A stretch of DNA of 64,000 bases from CAUZIZ01 sp965218775 (GTDB lineage Bacteria > Acidobacteriota > UBA6911 > RPQK01 > JAJDTT01), in NCBI GenBank assembly GCA_965218775.1, contig CBDCLS010000005.1, positions 2,232,001 through 2,296,000 on the forward strand. The letters run 5' to 3'. Below, piece by piece: positions 27,770 to 36,696 of this stretch (positions are counted from its first letter, which is position 1; each line of letters starts with the position of its first letter). Made by a program: the position numbers and the translations under genes. Under the pieces are notes generated by a model, which was given only the letters and a program-made list of their open reading frames with translations, searched no databases and was not told the origin of the DNA.

Positions 27770-28840
27770 ATGAACTTACCGTTAAAGTTTCTGCTGCTGA
27801 TGTGGGCGGGTTGGGTCAATCGCGCACAACAGAATGCAATCGATTACCTCAAAGAAGAAAACCGCATACTCCGGGAACAGATGGGCAACAAACGGCTGCG
27901 CCTCAGCAACGCTCAGAGACGGCGGCTCGCTAACAAGGCCAAGGTCGTCGGCCGCGCGGCCTTGAGAGAGCTTGCCTGCATCGTCACACCCGATACGCTG
28001 CTGCGCTGGCATCGAGAACTGATCGCCAAGAAGTACGACGGCAGCCAACAACGAGGACCAGGTCGCCCCCAGAGCTCTCAAGAGATACAGGCTCTCATCG
28101 TGCGGATGGCGAAAGACAATCACACCTGGGGGTACACTCGAATCCGAGGCGCTTTGCGTAATCTGGGCCACCGGATTGGGCGGAACACCATCAAACGAAT
28201 CCTCAAGAATCACGGTATCGAGCCAGCTCCGGAGCGAGGAAAGGCGATGTCATGGGACACCTTCCTGAAAGCCCATTGGGGAGCTATCTCAGCCGTTGAC
28301 TTCTTCTCACTGGAGATCATCACGAAGGCTGGACTGGTGCGCTACTTCGTACTTTTCGTTATCGACCTCAAGACCCGACACGTCGAGGTCGCAGGGATCA
28401 TTCAGCAACCATACGGAGAGTGGATGAAGCAGATAGCCCGCAATCTGACTGATGTCGTTGATGGGTTCCTCAAGACGACCAAGTATCTGATCCACGACCG
28501 AGACCCTCTCTACACGCGAGAGTTTGGTGACATTCTATCGTCTGGTGGTGTGAAGACCGTGAAGCTGCCGGCCCGGAGCCCGGACCTGAATGCTTACGCG
28601 GAGAGATTCGTTCGATCGATCAAAGAAGAATGCTTGGAGAGGATGATCCTGGTAGGGGAGCCTCACCTTCGAGGGGCGGTTCACGAGTACATCATCCATT
28701 ATCACAGCGAGAGGAATCACCAAGGACTGGAGAACCAGTTAATCGAAACGCTTCCGAGAGACCCGCTGCCCAAAGGCCCGCTCCGACGCCGAGAGCGCCT
28801 CGGTGGAACGCTAAACTACTACTATCGGGAGGCGGCGTGA
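27770..28840 (+). CDS. IS481-like transposase (integrase core)
   Basis: 356 residues. An N-terminal coiled/HTH part (YLKEENRILREQMGNKRLRL) is followed by an rve-type catalytic core: GAISAVDFFSLEII, LIHDRDPLYTREFG and NAYAERFVRSIKEECLERM give D-D-E. The C-terminus ends LGGTLNYYYREAA. The element right end is probably near 28874, since the homologous fragment at 54471-54602 shares sequence up to ACCATACG. The left terminus and target duplication were not resolved. The gene is inserted in a PhyH gene. Confidence 0.85.
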   Translation: MNLPLKFLLLMWAGWVNRAQQNAIDYLKEENRILREQMGNKRLRLSNAQRRRLANKAKVVGRAALRELACIVTPDTLLRWHRELIAKKYDGSQQRGPGRPQSSQEIQALIVRMAKDNHTWGYTRIRGALRNLGHRIGRNTIKRILKNHGIEPAPERGKAMSWDTFLKAHWGAISAVDFFSLEIITKAGLVRYFVLFVIDLKTRHVEVAGIIQQPYGEWMKQIARNLTDVVDGFLKTTKYLIHDRDPLYTREFGDILSSGGVKTVKLPARSPDLNAYAERFVRSIKEECLERMILVGEPHLRGAVHEYIIHYHSERNHQGLENQLIETLPRDPLPKGPLRRRERLGGTLNYYYREAA

Positions 28841-28943
28841 CGAGTCAGTCGAGTTTTGGCACCATACGAGAGGGTAATGACATGAGGGTACCGTGGCAAT
28901 CCGTCGGGTCGGGAATGAACGCCAGGCCTGGATGTGATAGAAG

Positions 28944-29666
28944 ATGAGCCTGATAGACAACCATCGGCACGAGGTTTCCTTGAAGCTATTGCTCACCGTC
29001 GGAGCTCATCGTCTCACCCAGCACCTTGCCGATGCCCTCAGCCCAGACCACACGATTGTCCTCACCGCCGATGCCCACCAGCAGACGGTCCACAGCTTTG
29101 TCCGCTGTGATCTTGACGACGAGCAGGCAACAGCTCGGTTGACCCGGGGAGTGGGTGCGATTGTCCACTTCGGCTGGGTGGATCCGGAAGAGGATGCGTC
29201 TCAACAGCTGGATCGGCAGACGCGCCAGACCTTTAACCTACTTTGTGCGGCCAGCGAAGCGGGCGTCCCGCGTGTGATCTATCTGAGCTCACTGGGTCTC
29301 ATGCACCGGTATTCAGAAAAGCTGAGGGTTACCGAGCGCTGGCGCCCGGCGCCCACCACCGACCTTCGGACCCTGGCACCGTATCTGGGCGAAATCGTTT
29401 GCCGCGAGTTCGCTCGGGAGCGGCGGCTCCAGGTGGTCTGTTTGAGGCTGGGTGAAGTGGCGTGGAAGCAAGGTTCTCGTGCCTCTGTATGGGGACTCTA
29501 TCCCAAGGATCTGGTTCATGCTGTCTGCAGAGCCCTGGTCGCGGATTTGCCGCACTTTTCGGTTTTTCATATCCAGTCAAAAGTGCCGGACCAGCGTTAC
29601 GAAACAGGGGAGGCGGAGAGAGTTCTCGGCCTGGAGGCCTCACCAGGACAGGAGGCAGCAAGATGA
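28944..29666 (+). CDS. NAD-dependent epimerase/dehydratase family (SDR) protein
   Basis: 240 residues. The nucleotide-binding start (LKLLLTVGAHRLTQHLADAL) is a poor match to GxxGxxG. GVGAIVHFGW and VPRVIYLSSLGLMHRY follow standard extended-SDR positions, but a clear YxxxK is missing. It could be a non-catalytic or diverged partner. Its stop overlaps the ATG of the next SDR gene (ATGA at 29664), so the two are translationally coupled. The start is uncertain; 28980 is an alternative. Confidence 0.68.
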   Translation: MSLIDNHRHEVSLKLLLTVGAHRLTQHLADALSPDHTIVLTADAHQQTVHSFVRCDLDDEQATARLTRGVGAIVHFGWVDPEEDASQQLDRQTRQTFNLLCAASEAGVPRVIYLSSLGLMHRYSEKLRVTERWRPAPTTDLRTLAPYLGEIVCREFARERRLQVVCLRLGEVAWKQGSRASVWGLYPKDLVHAVCRALVADLPHFSVFHIQSKVPDQRYETGEAERVLGLEASPGQEAAR

Positions 29667-30391
29667 GGGTCTTGATTCTGGGTGCCGGCGGATATCTGGG
29701 CCCCCACGTCGTCACGGCACTGGAGAGCAAGCATACTCTTCGGCTGACGGATATCAAGGAATCCCCAACGGCCGCCCACGAGTTTTTTCAGGTGGATGTC
29801 TCCGACCCGGAGCAAGTCCTGACCGCTGCCGAAGGAATGGACACCATCATCAATCTGTCGGTGCTGCGCTGGGATCGCCGGCTAGCTTTCGATGTGAATA
29901 CTCGGGGGACATACAACGTCCTGTCCGCTGCCCATACCCACGGGATCCGCCGTGTCATCAACACCGGTCCCTTCTATGCCATCACGGGAAATGAGACCTG
30001 TGAGCCCTTCGATTTCGGAATGCACCCTGACCTGACGCCGCGTCCTGGTACGCTCTTGTACGCTTTGAGCAAGGGCCTGGGGGAAGAAATCTGTCGGGTC
30101 TTCACCGATAACCACGATCTCTACGTGATGTCGTTCCTTTTCTACCACTTCCGCTACAGCCTCCCACGAGCCGACGACGAATCCTACTTCGTGCCCTTCA
30201 CCGTGACCTGGAAGGATGCCGCCGCGCTCTTTCCACTCGCTCTGGAAATCCCACTGGAGGATCTGCCCTCCTGCTACGAGGCCTTCTTCGTCTCGGCGGA
30301 TTTCCCCCACGGCCAGTTCTCCAACGAGAAGGTCAAGCGCATTTTCGGCTGGCAGCCTTCCCACAACTTCGAGGAGTTCTGGAAGCGATAG
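29664..30391 (+). CDS. NAD-dependent epimerase/dehydratase family (SDR) protein
   Basis: 242 residues beginning MRVLILGAGGYLGPHVVTAL, a good dinucleotide-binding motif. GMDTIINLSVLRWD and NTRGTYNVLSAAHTHGIRRV follow, and LLYALSKGLGEE provides YxxxK. It is an extended SDR, likely acting on a sugar or sugar acid. It overlaps the preceding SDR gene by 4 bp. A GC-rich hairpin 65 bp downstream may end the operon. Confidence 0.82.
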
Positions 30392-30456
30392 TCCAGTTCT
30401 CTGTGATTTGTCAGCGGTGAGAGGAGATCATTCGGCGAATAGATCTCACGGGTCCT

Positions 30457-30474
30457 CGGCGGCAAGCCGCCGTT
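30457..30474 (+). terminator. possible terminator of the SDR operon
   Basis: CGGCGGC, a 2-nt loop (AA) and GCCGCCG are followed by TTTGAGTT. The stem is strong but the T-tract is short, so function is uncertain. Confidence 0.4.
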
Positions 30475-30642
30475 TGAGTTCCGTGTGGACATGGGGTCTG
30501 AGTAGCAATGGAACGAAATCCTGGTGTTTTAGCGTCGTGCCGGGGGCAATTACAGCTCCTGAATTGCGTCTCGCGGGTCTCTGAGGGCTCGGAGATGGCG
30601 ACTGGTGACAGCAAGCTTCGCCAGTCTTAGAAGCCGAACGCG

Positions 30643-31119
30643 CTAGTTGAGCTTGCTGACCAGATCCCGGAAGGCTGCTACAGCCACTGCGTCATCAGGG
30701 GCATGTTGAAGGGCTCGGCGGAACTCGCCGAGCGCCTTTCCATATTGCTTGCGAGCCAGGTGAATTCTCCCCATGTTGAGGTGAGGGAACTGTCTGGGCT
30801 CGTAGCGCTCGGCCTGCATGGCTCGACGAAGCCAGGGTTCTGCCTCATCCAGGCGGTCTAGCTGCATCAGATAGACCCCAATGTCGTTGTAGGGGTTACC
30901 GAATTCGGGATCTAGCTCGATGGCAATCCGACATTGCTCTATTGACGCTTCGAGGTTGCCTTGGAAACTATACATCCAGCCCAGTAAGGTGTGGGCGTCA
31001 GCGGTGGGGTGCAGCTGGATCGATTTCTTGTATTTCTCAATCGCGGCATCGATGTCGCCCTCGTGGCACCGGTTTCCTTCTTCTAAGAGTTGACGCGCTT
31101 CTTCAAGCTTGGATGGCAT
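30643..31119 (-). CDS. small TPR protein
   Basis: 158 residues made of tetratricopeptide repeats: IEKYKKSIQLHPTADAHTLL, GWMYSFQGNLEASIEQCRIA, IELDPEFGNPYNDIGVYLMQ and a fourth unit with GEFRRALQHAPDD. There is no signal peptide, so it is probably a cytoplasmic protein-protein interaction module. This is a common lone TPR type in Deltaproteobacteria and Acidobacteriota. The partner is unknown. Confidence 0.75.
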   Translation of the reverse strand: MPSKLEEARQLLEEGNRCHEGDIDAAIEKYKKSIQLHPTADAHTLLGWMYSFQGNLEASIEQCRIAIELDPEFGNPYNDIGVYLMQLDRLDEAEPWLRRAMQAERYEPRQFPHLNMGRIHLARKQYGKALGEFRRALQHAPDDAVAVAAFRDLVSKLN

Positions 31120-31476
31120 GACTACGGGTTCTCTAGCCTACCAGATTCCACCCCATCACTGCTTGAGGATCACGGGCTTCTCTTGAACAGCATCTTATCC
31201 GTGTAGGCGATTACGGTCTGCGCTTGCTGGTTCAGGACGGTTTTCTCAAAGGTGACGATTCTCCTCCTTCCATTGCTACTCGGACCCCTGCCTGTAGTCG
31301 CAAACTGAAGCCTGGACTTGAGACGGCTGGCGTGACGGCCGCCTGCAGGAATTTGGCTCCCGGGGCACGTACCAGCGAAGAGTCTGGCTGGAACTCGCCG
31401 AATACCTTAATATAAAAGGAGCCAAACTCGTCAGTATGAAAGTCAAGTGTTTCGCAGAAGGATCAGGAGGTCTCCA
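31120..31476. other. intergenic, divergent promoter region
   Basis: About 350 bp between the divergently oriented TPR genes. No gene seen; promoters for both sides are expected here but none is clear-cut. Confidence 0.4.
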
Positions 31477-32718
31477 ATGAGGACCGGAGTAAGTGTCGCT
31501 CTGACCACACTAGCCCTGTCTCTGCTACTCCCCGGTATGATTCTGGCCCAGCAGACCACCACCGGTGGTGGTGACAAGGGCAACCAGGGTAGACAGCCCC
31601 AGCCCCCCCAAAGGGAGAGAGAACGTGACTTGCGACAACAAAGGGAGAGAGAACGTGACTTGCGACAAAGGATACGCAGGCCTGTGCGCTTGAGTGGCAA
31701 GGTGATCCTGGCCGATGGAAGCCCGCTCGCGGGCTCTGTAAATGTCGAACTGATATGCAATGGGAGTGTTAGGCAGCAAGCGTTCACTTTCGGCAATGGC
31801 AGTTTCAGCTTTGAGGTAGGTGCCCGCAGCAGTATGGCTTTTGCTGATGCCAGCGTTGGTTCGAGCACCTGGAATCCCAATACCAACCAGACCGGAATGG
31901 ACTCATTCGGCGGTTCGATGAATCTGAGCGGCTGCGAACTGCGCGCGGTGCTGCCTGGTTTTCTATCGGGCAGGCTCCAACTCGGGATGAGGCGGCCACT
32001 CGATAGCCCAGAAGTGGGCAACATCATTCTACGCCGGCTGGACAAGGTGTCGGGCTCTACCGTCAGCCTTACCGCCTTGGCCGCGCCGAAGAAGGCTCGG
32101 AAGGCCTACGAAAAGGCGACCAAGGAGCTGAGGAAGAAAAAAGTCAAACATTCCAAGGTCTCCAAGGAACTGGAGAAGGCCGTCAACCTTTACCCGAAGT
32201 ACGCACCAGCCTGGAATCTGTTGGGAACAACCCGGCTGAAACTCAAGGATGAGGCTGGCGCACGAGAGGCCTTCAAGCAAGCTATCGAGGCAGACCCCGA
32301 ATATGTCAGCCCCTACATCGAACTGGCTATGCTGGAAGGAGCGAGCAACCGCTGGGCGGAGGTCACTCGCCTAAGCGATCGCGTTCTCGAACTCAATCCC
32401 TACATCAGTCAAGCCCACTATTTCAACGCCCTGGCGAACTTCAATCTGGGAAAACTCGATCTGGCCGCGAAGTCGATCTATCAGTACAAGAAGGATGAGA
32501 CCTCCAAGACGTTCGCGAACAGCTACTGCTTGGCCGGAGCGATTCTCGCCGGCAAGGGTAATCTTACTTCTGCGGCAGGGGAGTTCAGGCAGTTTCTGAA
32601 GATCTTTCCAAAGGACCAGCGTGCGGATCAGATAAGAGAACACCTGGCCTCATGGGAAGCACAGGGACTCATTGAGAAGGCGCCACCGGAGGCGAGTTCC
32701 AGCGATCAATCCAACTAA
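31477..32718 (+). CDS. secreted TPR protein with carboxypeptidase-regulatory-like domain
   Basis: 413 residues from the ATG at 31477, chosen because CAGGAGG lies 6 nt upstream. A signal peptide (VALTTLALSLLLPGMILA) is followed by a charged linker that includes two copies of QRERERDLRQ. Next come a beta-sandwich of the CarboxypepD_reg kind (RLSGKVILADGSPLAGSVNV) and a C-terminal TPR array (EKAVNLYPKYAPAWNLLGTT, FKQAIEADPEYVSPYIELAM). This architecture is frequent in Acidobacteriota. The stop codon TAA is also the target triplet of the adjoining MITE B. Confidence 0.78.
   Translation: MRTGVSVALTTLALSLLLPGMILAQQTTTGGGDKGNQGRQPQPPQRERERDLRQQRERERDLRQRIRRPVRLSGKVILADGSPLAGSVNVELICNGSVRQQAFTFGNGSFSFEVGARSSMAFADASVGSSTWNPNTNQTGMDSFGGSMNLSGCELRAVLPGFLSGRLQLGMRRPLDSPEVGNIILRRLDKVSGSTVSLTALAAPKKARKAYEKATKELRKKKVKHSKVSKELEKAVNLYPKYAPAWNLLGTTRLKLKDEAGAREAFKQAIEADPEYVSPYIELAMLEGASNRWAEVTRLSDRVLELNPYISQAHYFNALANFNLGKLDLAAKSIYQYKKDETSKTFANSYCLAGAILAGKGNLTSAAGEFRQFLKIFPKDQRADQIREHLASWEAQGLIEKAPPEASSSDQSN
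31609..31668 (+). repeat. two exact 30-bp tandem repeats within the TPR gene
   Basis: Positions 31609-31638 and 31639-31668 are identical and encode QRERERDLRQ twice. A whole number of codons is kept, so copy-number change would not break the frame. Confidence 0.9.
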
Positions 32719-32899
32719 GGGCTCGCGCAGAAATAACTTGGCATTTTGGCATCTCATCTTCACACCATCTTCGGCCGCTCCTCAATCGCGAAATCCTCAA
32801 CGTAGGCCCGGCTACGCCTGCGGTTTCGCTCAATCGTTCGCGGCCAAATCTGACGCAAATCTGAGCGCCAATTCTACCAAGTTATTTCTGCGCGAACCC
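32719..32899 (+). repeat. MITE family B, copy 2 (181 bp)
   Basis: The inverted ends are GGGCTCGCGCAGAAATAACTT and the complement of AAGTTATTTCTGCGCGAACCC, flanked by TAA at 32716-32718 and 32900-32902. It has no coding capacity. The same 181-bp length is seen for the copy at 56575-56755. Confidence 0.88.
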
Positions 32900-33065
32900 T
32901 AAGGCAGTGATGAACCTTCCTGAAACGCTGGAGATCCCTGCAGGACCCGTGGTCCTGGTGTCCCTGAATGTCCATCTGATTCCCATCTGAAACATCGCTG
33001 GTCGCGACGCTCCGCCTCGCCGCTGATCAGTAAGGTGCACCAGTTCCCGTAATTTAACATTACGG

Positions 33066-33097
33066 CAAAAAACCGCTCCCCTTCTGGGGGCGGTTTT
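33066..33097 (-). terminator. Rho-independent terminator downstream of DUF4145 remnant
   Basis: On the minus strand AACCGCCCCC, AGAA and GGGGAGCGGTT form a stem-loop followed by TTTT. It lies 46 bp past the stop at 33143. Confidence 0.75.
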
Positions 33098-33142
33098 CCT
33101 TGTATCCACAGGGACTTCCATGATATAAATTTGACAGTACAG

Positions 33143-33358
33143 CTATTCTGTTGAATTGCTCTTGTCTCTTTTTTCCACTGCCTCCTTGGCTTTTTCCGGT
33201 AGACGTTCAAACATCTCTTTCACCCGCTTCGGTTCTGCGATCATCTCCTCGGTTATCAAGTTGACCAACTCAAACAGGCCCTCGGCCGTTTGCGGGTCAT
33301 CGCGAAGATCAATCTGACCTGGGTGGACCGCGTTATTGCCTATCGCAACTAATCGCAA
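33143..33358 (-). pseudogene. DUF4145-like protein, C-terminal fragment
   Basis: 71 residues reading RLVAIGNNAVHPGQIDLRDD, TAEGLFELVNLITEEMIAEP and EMFERLPEKAKEAVEKRD. The GNNAVHPG motif and the helical tail match the end of DUF4145 proteins, which are often linked to restriction and defence loci. The N-terminal ~150 residues are missing, since homology stops at ~33358, where another fragment begins on the other strand. Confidence 0.7.
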
Positions 33359-33366
33359 CTCAATAT

Positions 33367-33723
33367 TTGGCGAGCCTACCTGAGACGATCCGCAACGCGA
33401 TCCTGGGCAACGTCGGCACTCTGATCGCGTTCACACTATCGGGTGAAGACGCGAGGATCTTGAGCCAAGAGATGGGTCCTCCGATCAGGGTGCAGGATCT
33501 CGTTGATCTGCCGGCCCACCACCTCTACCTGAAGCTCAAGATTGATGGAGTAACATCTCGGACTTTCAGTACACAGACCATTGAGCCTAGCATCTCTCCA
33601 AACAGCAACCTTGAAGTGAAACGCCACCTGCGGAACTTTTCTCGCAAGTCTGTGGTTGATGAAACTGCCTATATCAACTCAGCTCGGCATACTCAGCAAA
33701 GTCCTCCTGACACACTTTTCTAG
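33367..33723 (+). pseudogene. HerA/TraG-like ATPase, C-terminal fragment
   Basis: The frame SLPETIRNAILGNVGTLIAF, TLSGEDARILSQEM, then QDLVDLPAHHLYLKLKIDGV is the typical end of conjugative-coupling or HerA-like DNA-translocating ATPases. The Walker motifs are absent, so this is only a tail fragment. The last ~40 residues are probably unrelated. Its neighbour is the DUF4145 remnant, which suggests a decayed defence or mobile locus. Confidence 0.65.
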
Positions 33724-33799
33724 ATGGACTCTTGCAGGGAGCCATCCGTTTCCCTTTTCCTTTAGCCAGGTTGAAGCTTCTCGGGCTTCTCCATCCTAA

Positions 33800-35489
33800 C
33801 CCGGATTTCTCAAGGATAAGAAAAAGCAGTCAGCTCAATGTGGTATAAAGTCTGTGTTAACAAAGACTTAACAAACACAAGGAGCTGACTACTATGACGA
33901 CAGAGTGTATCGCTTCTAAGCTGGAGTTTCAAGGGCTGGAGGGTCGCCGAGTCGAGGCAGAATTCAACGGGGGACAGATCACTTCAGACGCCGGAGGGTT
34001 GCTGTTACGGGAGGTGGAGAACCGCTATGGGTTCATTCGCGGCTTGGCCGCCTGCTTTGGGGACCGGCGGGATCCTCGCTTCACCGAGTTCAGTGTGGAG
34101 GATCTGGTGGGGCAGCGGATTTATGGACTGGCCTTGGGCTATGAGGATCTCAACGATCATGAGGAGCTACGGACGGATCCGCTGATGGCGGTGTTGGTCG
34201 GCAAGGAAGATCCCTTGGGGAGGGATCGGCGAGCGGAAGCGGATCGGGGCAAGGCGTGTGCGGGCAAGAGCACACTCAATCGTTTGGAGTTGTCCTCGGT
34301 GACGCAGGATAAATATCGCAAGACGCCGGTGGATGAAGCGGCGGTGGAAGCATTTTTGGTGGAGCAGTTCATTCGGGTGCGAGGCGGGAAACCCAAGGAG
34401 CTGGTGTTGGACCTGGATGCGACGGATGATCCGCTGCACGGAGAGCAGGAGGGTCGTTTCTACCATGGCTACTACCGGTGTTACTGCTACCTGCCCCTGT
34501 ATGTGTTTTGCGAGGGGTATGTGCTGGGGGCGAAGCTGCGGGTGTCGAATCTGGATGGCTCCGAAGGAGCGGTCCAGGAGATGGAGCGGATCGTGGGACA
34601 ACTGCGGGCGAAGTGGCCGAAGGTCCGCATTACGCTGCGGGCGGACAGCAGCTTTGCGCGCGAGGCGTTGATGAAATGGTGTGAGGAGCATCGAGTGGAT
34701 TACGTCTTCGGTCTGGCCCGCAATCAGCGCTTAGAGGGGACCCTGGAGTCGGAGCTGGAACAGGCCCAGGCGCTTCAACAAGCGAGCGGCAGCAGCGCCC
34801 GAGTCTATAAGGACTTTCGTTACCAGACGCACAAGAGCTGGAGTCAAGAGCGGCGAGTGGTGGGCAAGGCCGAGTCCACGGGTAAGGGATCCAATCCCCG
34901 CTTTGTCGTCACCTCGCTGGGAGCGAAGCGGTGGCCCGCCCAAAAGCTGTACGAGCAGCTGTACTGCGCGCGAGGGGAGGCGGAGAATCGGATCAAGGAA
35001 CAGCAGCTGGAGCTGTTTGCCGATCGGACCTCGACGCACCTCATCAAGAGCAATCAGCTGCGGTTGTGGTTCTCCTCGGTGGCCTATAATCTGCTGCACA
35101 CGTTGAGGCGTGTCGCTTTGAAGGGGACCCAGTGGGCGAAGGCGCAATGCCAGACAATTCGCCTCAAACTGTTGAAGATAGGAGGCCAGATTCGGGTCAG
35201 TGTCCGGCGGGTGAGTCTGTCCTTGAGCGAGGGTTATCCTTACCAAGCACTCTATGCCCAAGCCTTGGCCCAGCTTCAACAGCTCGGTTGAGCCAAGGAA
35301 AGTCGGAAATCCCAGCCGTCTGCAACTGAGGCGCCTGAGGTGTGTCTGAAAAACCGGTTTTCCGCGCTCGACACAGGCCTCACGACGCCTGTCGTACTCT
35401 GCACCGCCCTCAGCGGCGCCTTTGACCCAGACCGGCGTCGAGAAATCGACTAAAATCGCCCTTTCGGCTTTCTCCTTGAGAAATCCGGG
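33800..35489 (+). mobile_element. IS1380-family element, complete, 1690 bp
   Basis: The ends are CCCGGATTTCTCAAGGA and its complement (CTCCTTGAGAAATCCGGG), with the 4-bp direct repeat CTAA at 33796-33799 and 35490-35493. One intact transposase gene lies inside. It serves as the reference for the split copy at 9953-11303 / 41667-42001. Confidence 0.92.
33894..35291 (+). CDS. IS1380-family transposase
   Basis: 465 residues from the ATG at 33894 with AAGGAG upstream. The DDE_Tnp_1-type catalytic segments are DLDATDDPLHGEQEGRF, ITLRADSSFAREALMKW and RGEAENRIKEQQLELF. N-terminal residues 1-80 (MTTECIASKLEFQGLEGRR onward, including GGLLLREVENRYGF) match the separated 5' part at 41667-41907. It is predicted active and may also mobilise MITE family C. 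Confidence 0.93.
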   Translation: MTTECIASKLEFQGLEGRRVEAEFNGGQITSDAGGLLLREVENRYGFIRGLAACFGDRRDPRFTEFSVEDLVGQRIYGLALGYEDLNDHEELRTDPLMAVLVGKEDPLGRDRRAEADRGKACAGKSTLNRLELSSVTQDKYRKTPVDEAAVEAFLVEQFIRVRGGKPKELVLDLDATDDPLHGEQEGRFYHGYYRCYCYLPLYVFCEGYVLGAKLRVSNLDGSEGAVQEMERIVGQLRAKWPKVRITLRADSSFAREALMKWCEEHRVDYVFGLARNQRLEGTLESELEQAQALQQASGSSARVYKDFRYQTHKSWSQERRVVGKAESTGKGSNPRFVVTSLGAKRWPAQKLYEQLYCARGEAENRIKEQQLELFADRTSTHLIKSNQLRLWFSSVAYNLLHTLRRVALKGTQWAKAQCQTIRLKLLKIGGQIRVSVRRVSLSLSEGYPYQALYAQALAQLQQLG

Positions 35490-35493
35490 CTAA

Positions 35494-35773
35494 TTGTGGT
35501 CTTTCAAGGCCGCATTTCAGGTGCTAGAGTAAGACTAGGACTCAACTACGTTGACTTGCTGTCAGCCTCTCGATCAAGGCCACTGAATTGGGGCGTCTGA
35601 GAGGGACACTGATGAGCGAAACCCTACAGCAAACCCTGTGCAAGGAAAGGCCAATCGCGACGCGGTAATCAAGTACAAAAATTTTATCGGAGCAGTCTGT
35701 GATTATCGTCGATCGGGTTGGCACAAACTACAATACGAACACGCAACGAACACGCAATCGTGGAGATTATGCC
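35494..35773. other. intergenic, no gene recognised
   Basis: Region between the IS1380 right end and the DUF1080 gene. It should contain the promoter of the following operon, though none stands out. Confidence 0.35.
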
Positions 35774-36664
35774 ATGCTTCCAGACCAACCGATCACTCGC
35801 CGCAGCTTTCTTGCCGGAACCGCGGCGGTGCCGATTCTTGTCCCCTGCGTGATGACCAGCTCGGCCCTGGCAAGGGAGGCCAGATCATGCGCCAGCAACC
35901 GGCTTGCGTTGGGGGTGATTGGTAGCGGCTGCAAACGTGAATGGATCAGCCTGTTCGATGGCAAGACGCTTGAAGGATGGCACAAGAATCCGCGGAGGAT
36001 CAGGCATGGCAGCGGGGGACGATGGGCAGTGGAAGACGGAACGATCACGGGAGAGCAGGACCCGCCCGGTTCGGGGAATGGTGGCATCCTGCTCACCGAC
36101 CAGAAGTTTCGCGACTTTGAACTGTTGATCGATATGAAGCCCGATTGGGGCGTTTGTTCCGGCTTGTTCCTGCGCTGCAACGACAAGGGACAATGCTTCC
36201 AAATGATGGTGGACTACCACGACAACGGCAACGTCGGGCACGTTACCGGCGAAGCCACCGGTAGTGACTTCTACACGCGCACGTTCGATATCAACGGAAG
36301 ATACGATAAAGACCGGAATCTCATTGGGCTGAAAACAGCCAAACATAAGTCGGCCCAGAGCGTCGGGCTGGAGTATTCGTGCACCCCGGACGAATGGGTC
36401 AAAGCCTGGAAGCTCAATGACTGGAACACCGCCCGCGTCCGTGTGGAGGGCAAGTATCCACGCATCACGACCTGGATCAACGGCCAAAGGGTCTGTGTTT
36501 TCAACGGCCACACATCCAGCAACAAAGACTACAAGAAAGAGGAGATCTTCAAAACAATCGGCGCCGAGGGGAGCATCGCCCTGCAAGTCCACGGTGGAGG
36601 CGTTTGGCCAAAGGGAGCGAAGTGTCGGTGGAAGAACATTAAGATTCGAAAGGATTTGACGTGA
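35774..36664 (+). CDS. DUF1080 (3-keto-disaccharide hydrolase-like) protein with a Gfo/Idh-type leader
   Basis: 296 residues from the ATG at 35774, with GGAG at 35762. The first ~50 residues have a twin-arginine signal (TRRSFLAGTAAVPILVPCV) and then RLALGVIGSG, the dinucleotide-binding start of a Gfo/Idh oxidoreductase. After CKRE the protein switches to a complete DUF1080 domain: WISLFDGKTLEGWHKNP, GGILLTDQKFRDFELLIDMK, GLFLRCNDKG and the closing ALQVHGGGVWPKGAKCRWKN. The domain hydrolyses 3-keto-glucosides in characterised members. The junction suggests a fusion after loss of the oxidoreductase body. The export signal is kept, so the product may still function. Confidence 0.78.
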   Translation: MLPDQPITRRSFLAGTAAVPILVPCVMTSSALAREARSCASNRLALGVIGSGCKREWISLFDGKTLEGWHKNPRRIRHGSGGRWAVEDGTITGEQDPPGSGNGGILLTDQKFRDFELLIDMKPDWGVCSGLFLRCNDKGQCFQMMVDYHDNGNVGHVTGEATGSDFYTRTFDINGRYDKDRNLIGLKTAKHKSAQSVGLEYSCTPDEWVKAWKLNDWNTARVRVEGKYPRITTWINGQRVCVFNGHTSSNKDYKKEEIFKTIGAEGSIALQVHGGGVWPKGAKCRWKNIKIRKDLT

Positions 36665-36696
36665 CCACTTGATATGAATCACAGGAGGGACTCTCG

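Noticed and set aside
35608..35624. CTGATGAGCGAAAC resembles the hammerhead ribozyme core
   Set aside because: There is no stem II between CTGATGA and GAAAC and no convincing flanking stems, so it cannot fold as a hammerhead.
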